Part shown: positions 9,142-17,058 of the stretch, in pieces
Numbering within the stretch: position 1 is the first letter of the stretch
Layout: each line of letters starts with the position of its first letter
Assembly: GCA_937951615.1 (NCBI GenBank)
Contig: CALFBH010000075.1
Span: forward strand, 62,001-126,000
Direction of reading: 5' to 3'
Length of the DNA stretch: 64,000 bases
From: an uncultured Saprospiraceae bacterium
GTDB taxonomy: Bacteria > Bacteroidota > Bacteroidia > Chitinophagales > Saprospiraceae
Position numbers and translations under genes: made by a program
Notes under the pieces: model-generated
Database searches by the model: none
Told to the model about the DNA's origin: nothing
What the model saw: only the letters and a program-made list of their open reading frames with translations

Positions 9142-9972
9142 CCCCAGTAAATTAATCTGCTGATGAATTTCCCCTATACTCAACGCTTTTACTTCCAAAA
9201 CATGTACAAGTTCCCGATAATTATTCAAATAGTCAAAAAACCAGTACTCTTCTGTGATTTTTTCATTAGTGTCAAACAGCCCATCATTATCACTATGATG
9301 AATGCCTTTTATATGCGGACGAATCCAGGACATCGCATCAGCAAGACTGAATTGCTGGGTTTGGGCAGAGACTTTCAGGTGAGCAGTGTCTAGCAAAATG
9401 CCCAATCTTGGATGCTGAATATCCGTCATCAGTCGAGTCATCTCTTCGGCATCTGTACAAAGCAAGGGGTGCTGACCACCTTCGACATTTATTGATATAA
9501 TGACATTATTTTCAATTAAAAAATTTATGTCTAACTCATCCGCTGTTTTTAGAATTTCTTCTACAGATTGTAAAAATAAATCCCAGTGTACTGCTCGGTC
9601 ATAGGGCCGCTTTACGCGAATTTTTTGCCCCAACTCCGAAGGATCAGGATCCACACAAAACCCAGCATGAGCCGCATAAAAAGGAGCTTCAGCCTGTGAA
9701 GATAGCCGCAAGCCCAATTTGCAATGCTCAATCGAAGTCCTACGAATAGTTTCGTTATTGCTGGCTAAATTGAGTACAAAAGGCACTTCAGGAGCTGGAA
9801 AATAATTATGCGGCATTCGTATCAGCGAACAAGAATTATAGACTTCCACCATATCCGCCCGATGCGGCAAACCCGAACTAAATTCTATAGCCCAGCCCTC
9901 CTGTTGGCAGACTTGTATAGCCGCCTCAATAGACTGTCCGCGAAAAGCAATTGTACTGATATAAATGTTCAT
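9103..9972 (-). CDS. Sugar phosphate isomerase/epimerase (xylose isomerase-like TIM barrel)
   Basis: 290 residues from the ATG at 9972 (MNIYISTIAFRGQSIEAAIQ). The 30 residues the track adds upstream (..HDNTTTRQHDNT..) are translated family A repeat. The fold signature is AP-endonuclease-2/xylose isomerase-like, with metal-ligand segments such as FLIENNVI, LGILLDTAHLKVS and IKGIHHSDNDG supplying Glu, Asp and His. It probably isomerises or epimerises a sugar or sugar phosphate made by the neighbouring enzymes. It sits between the GNAT gene and the CBS-aminotransferase in the nonulosonate operon. The C-terminal EERGETAFG comes from a family F repeat and is probably not functional. The substrate is unknown. 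Confidence 0.85.
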   Translation of the reverse strand: MNIYISTIAFRGQSIEAAIQVCQQEGWAIEFSSGLPHRADMVEVYNSCSLIRMPHNYFPAPEVPFVLNLASNNETIRRTSIEHCKLGLRLSSQAEAPFYAAHAGFCVDPDPSELGQKIRVKRPYDRAVHWDLFLQSVEEILKTADELDINFLIENNVIISINVEGGQHPLLCTDAEEMTRLMTDIQHPRLGILLDTAHLKVSAQTQQFSLADAMSWIRPHIKGIHHSDNDGLFDTNEKITEEYWFFDYLNNYRELVHVLEVKALSIGEIHQQINLLGKKREERGETAFG

Positions 9973-9974
9973 TT

Positions 9975-10100
9975 TTGTGTTGTCGTTGTTCAGACATCCT
10001 GCCTGAATCGTGTTGTCGTGTTGTCGTGTTGTCGTGTTGTCGTGTTTTGCTCCGCAAAACAAACGACATCAACACATCAACACATCAACACGACAACACT
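9975..10100. repeat. Family A word-repeat palindrome with TTTTGCTCCGCAAAA core
   Basis: The left arm has repeated GTGTTGTC words and the right arm has CATCAACACATCAACA words, inverted to the left arm. The core TTTTGC-TCC-GCAAAA is at 10045-10059. A small insert, CAGACATCCTGCCTGAA, in the left arm resembles the inverted element at 38372-38419. The repeat lies in the 128-bp gap between two genes of the same operon, so it should be transcribed and could fold as a long hairpin. Confidence 0.9.
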
Positions 10101-10514
10101 TCAATACATTAAACGCATCAAAATATAATGCGTCGTTTTTTTCAAAATGCTAAAACCAAATTTTTCATATAAGCGTTGCGCGGCTACATTTTCCAAATCA
10201 ACCGACAATTGAATAAACGGCAAATCCAATTCCCGCCCTTTTTCGACAAGATAAGTCATCATTTTTCGCCCCAGCCCTTTGCCCGTCTGCCCTTCCACCA
10301 CAGCAATACCCAACCAGACAATATCCTCTTCCTTGTCCAAGTGTCCATAACAAATCGGATCCCCATTTTCCAGTAACAAACAGGTAGAAACATGATTATT
10401 AATCACCGACAAAGGCCGCTTATTAAAATAACGAAAACTAAGCAAAGACTCTCCAGCGACTGCCAAAAAACGCTCCAGCAAATGAATATTATTATAATTA
10501 ACTTCAATAAACAT
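10101..10514 (-). CDS. GNAT-family N-acetyltransferase
   Basis: 137 residues, normal for a single GNAT domain. The acetyl-CoA pyrophosphate loop is visible as GQTGKGLGRKMM, followed by the helix-strand segment LSVDLENVAAQRLYEKFGF that is typical of the family. Its place between neuB and a sugar isomerase suggests that it N-acetylates an amino sugar intermediate, as the acetyltransferases of sialic, legionaminic and pseudaminic acid pathways do. Family A repeats flank the gene on both sides. The acceptor is inferred from context only, and protein or antibiotic acetylation cannot be excluded. Confidence 0.85.
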   Translation of the reverse strand: MFIEVNYNNIHLLERFLAVAGESLLSFRYFNKRPLSVINNHVSTCLLLENGDPICYGHLDKEEDIVWLGIAVVEGQTGKGLGRKMMTYLVEKGRELDLPFIQLSVDLENVAAQRLYEKFGFSILKKTTHYILMRLMY

Positions 10515-10519
10515 ATAGG

Positions 10520-10620
10520 TCGTGTTGATGTGTTATCGTGTTGCCGTGTTGTCATGTTGTCGTTTTTTGCTTCACAAAACAAATTACATCAACACATCAA
10601 CACATCAACACCACAACACA
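10520..10620. repeat. Family A word-repeat palindrome with TTTTGCTTCACAAAA core
   Basis: Words such as CGTGTTGATGTG and CGTGTTGTCATG lie left of the core at 10565-10579, and ACATCAACACATCAACAC lies right. The core has one mismatch (GC to AC) against the consensus. It fills the gap between neuB and the GNAT gene almost completely. Confidence 0.9.
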
Positions 10621-10624
10621 ATTT

Positions 10625-11680
10625 TCACCAATCAATAGCATCAAAAGAAATCGGCACATCAGCAGGAATATCCCTACGCACCGCTTTACCCACTACATCC
10701 CACAACATCCTCGGCGGAATGCCCGTAGCAGGACGCTTATAACCTAAGTGTTTTTCCTCAATAATTGTTCCCGCAGTCAGCGGTTGAAGCGCAATCAAAC
10801 TACGTCGCATCCCCTGCGTATTAGCCACCTCTGCAGCAGTCGGCTTCTTCAGCGGGCTACCCAGCGAAGCCTCCACACTCCGAATTCCATGTACTAATTC
10901 CGAAAAACCACCAACATCCAGCGAACTCGAATGATCAGGACCTTCCATAGTACAATCCAGCGTAAAATGCTTTTCAACTAAGCTTGCGCCCAATGCAACA
11001 GCAGCATAACAAGCATAATTATTCGGCACATGATCGGAATAACCAATCGTCACATCCATCGCCTTCGCCATACTAACCATCGCCTGCACATTGGCATCTT
11101 CCAGACTTGACGGATAATTAGTCGTGCATTGCAACAAAATAATATCCTCATTTCCTGCATTGCGTATCGCCTGCACGCCCTCATACACCTCCGCCAGCGT
11201 AGCCATGCCCGATGAAATAATCATAGGTTTTCCCTTACGGGCAACATAATCCAAAAACGGTGTTTCTACCAACTGACCGGAAGCAATTTTATAAGCATCC
11301 ACACCAAGATCAGCCAGCAAATCGGCATCCTCTTTATTATAAGGCGTAGAAAGAAACTGAATCTCCAGTTCGGCACACAAAGCCATAATTTTCTGCCAGT
11401 CTTCCGTCTGCAATTCCAGTTTTTTCAGCATATCAAATTGCGATTCACCAGGATCGGTTACCTGCAATTGATAATTGGCTTTTGGTGCTTCAGGCGTTAC
11501 AATTTGTGCAGCTTTGAAGGTTTGAAATTTGACACAATCGGCACCAGTGGACTTTGCCTGTCGCACCAGTTCCAATGCCAAGTCGAGCCTACCATTATGA
11601 TTGACCCCTGCTTCGGCAATCACATATACTGGATGTCCGAAACCAATAGGTCTTTTGTTGATGTAGATGGTTTTATTCAT
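10625..11680 (-). CDS. neuB: N-acetylneuraminate synthase family protein (NeuB/LegI/PseI-like) with SAF domain
   Basis: 351 residues from the ATG at 11680 (MNKTIYINKRPIGFGHPVYV), the usual family length; the earlier track start adds an unsupported leader. The TIM-barrel NeuB domain shows AEAGVNHNGRLDLALELV, CVKFQTFKA, FLSTPYNKEDADLL, IGYSDH and the metal-binding EKHFTLD...GPDHS. The C-terminal SAF/antifreeze-like domain starts near RRSLIALQPLTAGTII. The enzyme condenses phosphoenolpyruvate with a 6-carbon N-acetyl sugar to a 9-carbon nonulosonic acid. It is the first gene of the leftward operon. No hydrolysing epimerase (NeuC type) or CMP-transferase (NeuA type) lies in the window, so neuraminic, legionaminic and pseudaminic routes cannot be told apart. 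Confidence 0.93.
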   Translation of the reverse strand: MNKTIYINKRPIGFGHPVYVIAEAGVNHNGRLDLALELVRQAKSTGADCVKFQTFKAAQIVTPEAPKANYQLQVTDPGESQFDMLKKLELQTEDWQKIMALCAELEIQFLSTPYNKEDADLLADLGVDAYKIASGQLVETPFLDYVARKGKPMIISSGMATLAEVYEGVQAIRNAGNEDIILLQCTTNYPSSLEDANVQAMVSMAKAMDVTIGYSDHVPNNYACYAAVALGASLVEKHFTLDCTMEGPDHSSSLDVGGFSELVHGIRSVEASLGSPLKKPTAAEVANTQGMRRSLIALQPLTAGTIIEEKHLGYKRPATGIPPRMLWDVVGKAVRRDIPADVPISFDAIDW

Positions 11681-11686
11681 AAAATA

Positions 11687-11694
11687 CAAGGATA
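11687..11694 (-). promoter_or_regulatory. Candidate -7 box (TATCCTTG) of the neuB operon
   Basis: On the minus strand TATCCTTG ends 7 nt before the neuB ATG. It differs from the Bacteroidota TAnnTTTG box at one base but has the same spacing as the boxes before tmk and the Uma2 gene. The -33 element is not clear. Confidence 0.35.
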
Positions 11695-11865
11695 GAATGA
11701 GTGAATAAGTCACTGTTCTCGAATCAAAATTATAAAATATTCACAACATACAAGTTAATTAGAGTTTTTGTATTTTTATCATGTAGAACGAGATAAAAAA
11801 TTGATTTTAATGCCTGTTATAAAACATAAGTATAAAATTTAGACAGGTTCTTAATTATAAAATTG

Positions 11866-11873
11866 TATTTTTG
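11866..11873 (+). promoter_or_regulatory. Candidate -7 box (TATTTTTG) of the glutathione peroxidase gene
   Basis: An exact TAnnTTTG match, 19 nt upstream of the ATG at 11892, in a very AT-rich divergent gap with the neuB operon. The -33 element is weak. Confidence 0.45.
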
Positions 11874-11891
11874 CTTAAATAAACGTCAGCA

Positions 11892-12371
11892 ATGACTTCG
11901 ATATATAATATAAAAATAAAGGGATTAGCGGGAGAGGAGATTAATTTTGCAGATTTTAAAGGCAAAAAAATCCTACTGGTCAACGTGGCTTCCCAATGCG
12001 GATACACACCACAATATGCCCAGTTACAGGAACTTTATACAACATTTAAGGACATATTGGTAGTCGTCGGCTGCCCCGCCAATAATTTTGGCAAACAAGA
12101 ACCCGGCACACACGAAGAAATACAGACTTTTTGTTCCTTAAATTACGGGGTGACATTCCCCATGACTGCAAAAATTTCCGTGACCGGAAACGATATACAT
12201 CCATTATACCAATGGCTGACTCAAGAGTCGGAAAATGGCAAAATGGACAGCGAGGTAAAGTGGAATTTCCAGAAATACCTCATCAGTGAATCCGGTGAAT
12301 TTATAGATACTTATGGTTCGGGCATCGACCCGTGTAGCGAGGAAATCGTGAATACCGTGACCGGAATATAA
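11892..12371 (+). CDS. Glutathione peroxidase family thiol peroxidase (Cys type)
   Basis: 159 residues, normal for bacterial GPx. The peroxidatic cysteine is C36 in NVASQCGYTPQY, with partners Q69 (NNFGKQEPG) and W124/N125 (KWNFQKYL). C81 in FCSLNYGVTFP is the likely resolving cysteine. Cys-type enzymes like this usually use thioredoxin rather than glutathione to reduce hydrogen peroxide and lipid peroxides. There is no signal peptide, so it is cytoplasmic. It is transcribed divergently from neuB and stands alone. Confidence 0.93.
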   Translation: MTSIYNIKIKGLAGEEINFADFKGKKILLVNVASQCGYTPQYAQLQELYTTFKDILVVVGCPANNFGKQEPGTHEEIQTFCSLNYGVTFPMTAKISVTGNDIHPLYQWLTQESENGKMDSEVKWNFQKYLISESGEFIDTYGSGIDPCSEEIVNTVTGI

Positions 12372-12425
12372 TAACCCAGAATTTTTCCTTTCTTTTCTTT
12401 TTATCGAAGTTTATCTTGTTGGCGG

Positions 12426-12459
12426 CAACATATAATACATATAATGTATGTTGTTTTTT
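12426..12459 (+). terminator. Possible terminator after the glutathione peroxidase gene
   Basis: CAACATA / TATGTTG arms with a short inner ACAT/ATGT pair are followed by TTTTTTA. The stem is AT-rich and weak, and it lies 55 nt after the stop codon and just before the next gene. It could equally be part of the next gene's leader. Confidence 0.35.
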
Positions 12460-12479
12460 AATGTTTAATTATCGAAAAA

Positions 12480-13364
12480 ATGAACGATAAAATCCAGGTT
12501 ATACAAAATATTTCCTCTAACATACTTAAGTTAAGGTATCGGTTTAAAACAGACAGAATCCTATCCCAGGATATAGATTATGCTTTATCAAATTGGAATG
12601 AATATGCAGAGCATTATGATAAAATAACGGATTATTTTGAGTCGACAGCTATCTCTAAAAATCCTTTTTTAAACAAGCTGATTTTAAGAAAATTTTATAA
12701 GCAATACCTATCTTTTATTGATAAATCTGCTGACTGGGCAGCATCGGCAGTAGAGGAGAAATTCATAATTGGTGAAAATCGAATTATAAAAAAATATGAG
12801 AAAGTCTTTACTAGTGGAATGAGTCAGTTAAAAGAGAGAGAGAAGAGCCTTCGAGAGATAGAACCTTTACTTTTAAAACTTCAAGAAAATGCACAAAATA
12901 GGATCTATGATAATAGACAGCTACATGATGAAACTCAGATTAGTTTAAATAAATTTTTTTCCATTTATCTACATAATTTTTTAGATAGATTTCATTCTAT
13001 TTTGCTAAAATGTGAATCTCCTTTAGAAGAGGCTTTCTTCATAGGAATGATTGCTTATGAACCCTTTAATGACTTCTGGCTTTTTGATGACCACTTTGAT
13101 GGACAAGTCAATGTCGGAAATTATAGGCTAGATTTTGCATATACTGATAAAGAAAAAAATATTTATATAGATATAGAATTAGATGGACACAATTACCATG
13201 AAAGAACAGAAGAACAAGCTGTTAGAGACAGACAAAGAAATATAAAATTACAAGAAAAAGGCTGGTATGTGCTTAGATTCCATAGAAAAGAAATTGAAGA
13301 TGATTTAAAAGGCTGCATACTTAGAATAAAGAAGTTTTATGAGATGAAAGCTAATCAGGGATAA
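12480..13364 (+). CDS. Protein with C-terminal DUF559-like (PD-(D/E)XK) nuclease domain
   Basis: 294 residues. The first ~180 residues are helical and of no family I recognise, with a charged coiled-coil-like part (MSQLKEREKSLREIEPLL). The last ~100 residues match the DUF559 / very-short-patch-repair-like endonuclease fold. The acidic core reads YRLDFAY..IYIDIELDGHNYH, followed by RDRQRNIKLQEKGWYVLRF. The domain is joined to a larger N-terminal region, unlike the stand-alone DUF559 gene at 28167. It is more AT-rich than holB downstream, and with the Fic gene 41 nt away may be a small acquired pair. The substrate and biological role are unknown. Confidence 0.8.
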   Translation: MNDKIQVIQNISSNILKLRYRFKTDRILSQDIDYALSNWNEYAEHYDKITDYFESTAISKNPFLNKLILRKFYKQYLSFIDKSADWAASAVEEKFIIGENRIIKKYEKVFTSGMSQLKEREKSLREIEPLLLKLQENAQNRIYDNRQLHDETQISLNKFFSIYLHNFLDRFHSILLKCESPLEEAFFIGMIAYEPFNDFWLFDDHFDGQVNVGNYRLDFAYTDKEKNIYIDIELDGHNYHERTEEQAVRDRQRNIKLQEKGWYVLRFHRKEIEDDLKGCILRIKKFYEMKANQG

Positions 13365-13405
13365 GTGCCTAAGTGAGCAATTGCTTTATTAGCACACAGA
13401 ATGCT

Positions 13406-14188
13406 ATGACACAAAAACTAAAAATCGTTCCAACAACACTATTAGAAATATTCAAGTCAAAAGTGGCTTTCGATCCATTAGACAAGCTAATGGCAAAAGA
13501 GCAAGAAGACGTGTCTTTCGATAAATTTGATTTTTACACGTCCTTATCCTCTGTTTATTCTTCCAAAATTGAAGGAGAAAGCATAGAAGTGGACAGTTAT
13601 ATCAAGCACAAATTTGCTGGGGTTCAGTACGAACCAGATTATACAAAAAGAGCAGATGACCTGTTTGCGGCATACCAATTTGTCAACAAGCAGGAACTGA
13701 ATGCTGAAAATGTACTGAAAGCACATACCATTTTGAGTCAAAATTTATTGGCAAAAAATCATCGAGGGAGAATCAGGACAAATCCAATGTTTGTCCTCAA
13801 TGAGCAGGACAGAATCGAATACATTGCCGCTGCTCCGAATGTGGTACAAGAAGAATGGGACAAGCTATTTGAAGATGTTGAGCAGCTGAAAAAAGTAAAT
13901 TTGACCACCAAAGAAGCCTTTTATTATGCGGCTGTTATTCATCTCGTTTTTTTGAAAATACATCCCATGCAGGATGGAAACGGGAGAACTGCGAGACTAA
14001 TAGAAAAATGGTTTTTACAAGAGCAATTGGGAGAGCAAGCAAATGTGATTGAACTAGAAAAAAATTATTATAAAAATAAACCAGCCTATTATAATAACAT
14101 TCGAAAAATAGGATTGGATTACGAAACATTAGACTATTCAAAAAGCCTGGATTTTTTATTAATGACCATAAAAAGTCTACAAAACTAA
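13406..14188 (+). CDS. Fic-family protein (probable AMP-transferase)
   Basis: About 260 residues from the ATG at 13406; the track begins at a GTG at 13373, which is also possible. The Fic active loop is HPMQDGNGRTAR, near the C-terminal third, matching HxFx[D/E]GNGRxxR with Met in place of Phe. An inhibitory-helix motif [S/T]xxxE[G/N] appears as SSKIEG near the N-terminus, so this is a self-contained, auto-inhibited enzyme of the common class II type. Fic proteins usually transfer AMP from ATP to Ser, Thr or Tyr hydroxyls of target proteins. No helix-turn-helix domain and no toxin-antitoxin partner are seen. The target is unknown. Confidence 0.9.
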   Translation: MTQKLKIVPTTLLEIFKSKVAFDPLDKLMAKEQEDVSFDKFDFYTSLSSVYSSKIEGESIEVDSYIKHKFAGVQYEPDYTKRADDLFAAYQFVNKQELNAENVLKAHTILSQNLLAKNHRGRIRTNPMFVLNEQDRIEYIAAAPNVVQEEWDKLFEDVEQLKKVNLTTKEAFYYAAVIHLVFLKIHPMQDGNGRTARLIEKWFLQEQLGEQANVIELEKNYYKNKPAYYNNIRKIGLDYETLDYSKSLDFLLMTIKSLQN

Positions 14189-14193
14189 AAAGC

Positions 14194-14230
14194 ATCCCCT
14201 TCTTTTCGCAAGAGAAGGGTTAGGGATGAG
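14194..14230. repeat. Family D hairpin, short variant
   Basis: CCCTTCT / AGAAGGG form a stem around TTTCGCAAG, and the right arm continues GGGTTAGGGATGAG. This resembles the right half of the large element at 28065 (GGAGAGGGGCTAGGGGTGAGG). It fills the gap between the Fic gene and holB and could act as a terminator or mRNA-stabilising hairpin. Confidence 0.55.
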
Positions 14231-14239
14231 TTGAACGAT

Positions 14240-15361
14240 ATGCAATTCAAAAACATCATAGGACAACAAGCGATCAAGCAGCAGCTACTTCAGTCTATAC
14301 AATCGGACAGAATGGCTCATGCGCGGATATTCCTCGGACCGAAAGGCTGTGGAAAACTCGCCTTGGCAGTGGCTTACGCCCAATATGTGAATTGTGAAAA
14401 TCCGACTGAAACGGATTCCTGTGGTACTTGTCGGAATTGTGTGCGTATTGCAAAAGGCATTCATCCTGATTTGCACTACTCTTATCCGACGGTAGGGGCA
14501 AAAGCGATCAGCACGCAATTTTTGAAAGAGTGGAGAGCAGCACTGGAAGAAAATGCCTACATGGATGTGAACGACTGGCTGCAAAGACTAGGCGCAGAAA
14601 ATAAACAGGGCAATATCACACGAGACGAATGTGTGGACATTGTGAAAAAGCTAAGTTTTAAAACTTACGAAGCAGAATACAAAGTGCTCATCATCTGGCT
14701 GCCCGAATATTTGAGAAAAGAAGGCAACCGACTCTTGAAATTGATAGAAGAACCACCTGAAAAAACGCTATTTATTCTTGTTGCGGAAAATCAGGAATTG
14801 ATACTAAATACCATTTTATCGCGTTGTCAGGTAACAAGTATCAACAAACTGTCTGATGAAGAGATTATCGGAGGGCTGGTAGAAAAGGTGGGCGTGAGTG
14901 CAGAAGAAGCCAAGCGGGTAGCATTTTTGGCAGATGGCAATTTCAATGAAGCGCAAAAACTATTGCAAAGTAGCGAAAACGACCATGCGACCATGTTTTT
15001 AAAATGGTTTCGAGTCTGCTACAAAGGCAACGGACTGGAAATGGTGAACTGGGTGGATGCTTTTTCCAAACTGGGTCGTGAAAACCAAAAACAACTCCTC
15101 AGTTATGCCCTGCACTTTATGCGGGAATTTATGGTGATACGAATGACAGGCAATACCGACGTGCGCCTACAAGGAACAGAATTGCAAACCGCTCAAAACA
15201 TGACCAAGGTCATCAACTTTGAGCAAATTGACCGGATTACAAAACTATTAAACGATAGTTATTATTATATAGAAAGAAATGCCAACCCCAAAGCATTATT
15301 TTTGGACGCTTCGATACAGTTGAATACGATTTTGCGAAGGCAGGTGGCTGTAATGAAGTAA
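14240..15361 (+). CDS. holB: DNA polymerase III subunit delta' (clamp-loader)
   Basis: 373 residues from the ATG at 14240 (MQFKNIIGQQAIKQQLLQSI); the track's TTG start adds three residues. AAA+ clamp-loader architecture is clear: P-loop region GPKGCGKLALAVAYA, a four-cysteine zinc site (NCENPTETDSCGTCRNC), LIEEPPEKTLF (sensor and strand region) and NTILSRCQ (the SRC motif). It helps load the sliding clamp on DNA. The next gene is a PSP1/RicT-like gene, an order also seen in Bacillus (holB-yaaT). A 203-bp gap between them is filled by a family A palindrome. Confidence 0.92.
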   Translation: MQFKNIIGQQAIKQQLLQSIQSDRMAHARIFLGPKGCGKLALAVAYAQYVNCENPTETDSCGTCRNCVRIAKGIHPDLHYSYPTVGAKAISTQFLKEWRAALEENAYMDVNDWLQRLGAENKQGNITRDECVDIVKKLSFKTYEAEYKVLIIWLPEYLRKEGNRLLKLIEEPPEKTLFILVAENQELILNTILSRCQVTSINKLSDEEIIGGLVEKVGVSAEEAKRVAFLADGNFNEAQKLLQSSENDHATMFLKWFRVCYKGNGLEMVNWVDAFSKLGRENQKQLLSYALHFMREFMVIRMTGNTDVRLQGTELQTAQNMTKVINFEQIDRITKLLNDSYYYIERNANPKALFLDASIQLNTILRRQVAVMK

Positions 15362-15372
15362 TTAAGAACAAA

Positions 15373-15558
15373 ATGTGTTGAGGTGCTGGTGTGTTGATGT
15401 ATTATTGTGTTGATGTGTTGATGTGTTGAGGTGTTGTCGTGTTGAGGTGTATTTTGCTGTGCAAAATATGCTATTAACACGTTAAATACACTAAGACATG
15501 AACACACCAAAAGACACTAAATACACCAACACGACAACACGACAACACAACAACACGA
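15373..15558. repeat. Family A word-repeat palindrome, longest copy, with ATTTTGCTGTGCAAAAT core
   Basis: Left arm: TGTGTTGAGGTG, TGTTGATG and GTTGTCG words. Core ATTTTGC-TGT-GCAAAAT at 15451-15467, perfectly self-complementary. Right arm: ACACCAACACGACAACACGACAACACAACAACACG. The element fills the holB to PSP1 gap and ends only a few bases before the PSP1 start codon. Confidence 0.92.
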
Positions 15559-15564
15559 TATAAA

Positions 15565-16986
15565 ATGGGATGCACAAGTTGTGGAACTACGCCGGGAGGC
15601 TGTAAAAGTAATGGGCATTGCGCGACAGGCGGATGCAACAGATTGAACACTTACGACTGGTTGTCGAATATGGAGATGCCAGACACCTATGATTTTAATA
15701 TCATTGAAGTCAGCTTCAAAAATGGTGCGCGGAAAGGTTTTTATTTCAATCCGCCATACTCACGGGCAATGACGGGCGACATGGTCGTCGTAGAAGCCAA
15801 AAGTGGTGGTTTTGATATAGGCAGAGTTTCGCTGACAGGGGAGTTGGTCAAACTTCAAATGAAGAAAAAACGGGTACGGGAAGACAATTTTTTCCAGTCC
15901 GTTGTACGAAAAGCCAATGAACGTGATTTAGAACGTTTGCAAGAGGCGCGTGATTCAGAGCGTGAAACGATGATAAGAGCGCGGGTCGTAGCACGCGATT
16001 TAGGACTAGACATGAAGATTGGCGATGTCCAATATCAGGGCGATAAGCGTAAAGTCACGATTTATTATACTGCGGATGGTCGTGTAGACTTCCGTGAATT
16101 AATACGGATTTATGCACGAGACTTTAAAGTAAAAATTGAAATGCGGCAGATTGGTGCAAGGCAGGAATCTGCACGGATTGGAGGTCTGGGGTCTTGTGGA
16201 CGTGAATTATGTTGTTCAACTTGGTTGAGTGGCTTCAAATCCGTCTCTACAGCAGCAGCGCGATACCAAAACATAGCCATCAACCAGTCCAAACTATCAG
16301 GACAATGTGGCCGCTTAAAGTGTTGCTTGAACTACGAATTGGATACTTACCTAGATGCGCTGAAGCATTTTCCTAAACGGGCAGATCGCATTGAAACAAA
16401 AGTTGGCGTAGCACATTTAGTGAAAACTGACATTTTCAAAGGCATCATGTATTACAGCTATCGCGACCAGCCATTCTCTAAGTTTTTCCAGCTTCCGAAA
16501 GAACGGGTACATGAAATACAAGCGATGAACAAGCGCGGAGAAAAGCCAGAAGAACTGCTTGATCGCGACGCAATATATGCAGAATATGAAGCAGCAGCAG
16601 AGGAAAAAGGCTTTGTTGATGTAACTGGACAAATTGAATTGCCACCGGAAGAAAAAAGACGTGGTAGAAGACGTGGAGGTAAAAAACGACCAGATAACAG
16701 ACGCGGCAACAGCAATAGATCTGGAGGGAATAGCAAATCTGGAGGCAATAAACCTAGAAATCAGGATAACAGATCAACAGGTAAAAAATCAACTGGCAAT
16801 AAACCGAAAAGTCAGGATAGAAAACCTACAAATCAGCCCTCTAAAAATACTAATTCTTCAAATAAGCCAAAGCCGTCCAATAATAAAGGCAAACCAAAAT
16901 CTGATGCGCCAAAGAAAGACAATCAAGGCAATCAAGAAGGCGGCGGAAAGAAAAAGCGCTGGTTTAAAGGCAAAAAGAAGAAGTAA
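15565..16986 (+). CDS. PSP1-domain protein (RicT/YaaT-like) with basic low-complexity tail
   Basis: 473 residues. A cysteine-rich N-terminus (MGCTSCGTTPGGCKSNGHC) precedes TYDWLSNMEMP. The PSP1 C-terminal region follows with its conserved cysteine motifs (GSCGRELCCSTWLSGF, GQCGRLKCCLNYELD). In Bacillus the relative RicT is part of an Fe-S-containing complex that affects RNA processing. Whether the Bacteroidota form does so is not shown here. From about residue 365 the protein turns into a Lys/Asn/Gly/Ser-rich tail (RRGRRRGGKKRPDNRRGN ... KKKRWFKGKKKK), likely disordered and possibly nucleic-acid binding. It follows holB, matching the holB-yaaT neighbourhood. Confidence 0.88.
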   Translation: MGCTSCGTTPGGCKSNGHCATGGCNRLNTYDWLSNMEMPDTYDFNIIEVSFKNGARKGFYFNPPYSRAMTGDMVVVEAKSGGFDIGRVSLTGELVKLQMKKKRVREDNFFQSVVRKANERDLERLQEARDSERETMIRARVVARDLGLDMKIGDVQYQGDKRKVTIYYTADGRVDFRELIRIYARDFKVKIEMRQIGARQESARIGGLGSCGRELCCSTWLSGFKSVSTAAARYQNIAINQSKLSGQCGRLKCCLNYELDTYLDALKHFPKRADRIETKVGVAHLVKTDIFKGIMYYSYRDQPFSKFFQLPKERVHEIQAMNKRGEKPEELLDRDAIYAEYEAAAEEKGFVDVTGQIELPPEEKRRGRRRGGKKRPDNRRGNSNRSGGNSKSGGNKPRNQDNRSTGKKSTGNKPKSQDRKPTNQPSKNTNSSNKPKPSNNKGKPKSDAPKKDNQGNQEGGGKKKRWFKGKKKK

Positions 16987-17046
16987 TGGAGTAGGAAATT
17001 AGACTCGTGGAGCTAAATAAGGTTTGACTAAAAGCATGTTTTTTCC

Positions 17047-17054
17047 TAATTTCG
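17047..17054 (+). promoter_or_regulatory. Candidate -7 box (TAATTTCG) of lpxD
   Basis: TAATTTCG ends 5 nt before the lpxD ATG. It differs from TAnnTTTG by a C, the same change seen in the box before tRNA-Gln (TAAATTCG). The close spacing implies a very short or absent 5' leader. Confidence 0.4.
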
Positions 17055-17058
17055 CCCC

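Noticed and set aside
9808-10128. ORFs made of HQHINT / RQHDNT residues (also at 10392, 10538, 15265 and 96)
   Set aside because: They are translations of the family A word repeats, in several frames and on both strands. They have no start context and are best treated as non-coding.
9975-10620. Possible CRISPR array
   Set aside because: The repeated words are 8-10 bp, directly adjacent and inverted around a centre, with no unique spacers and no cas genes in the window.
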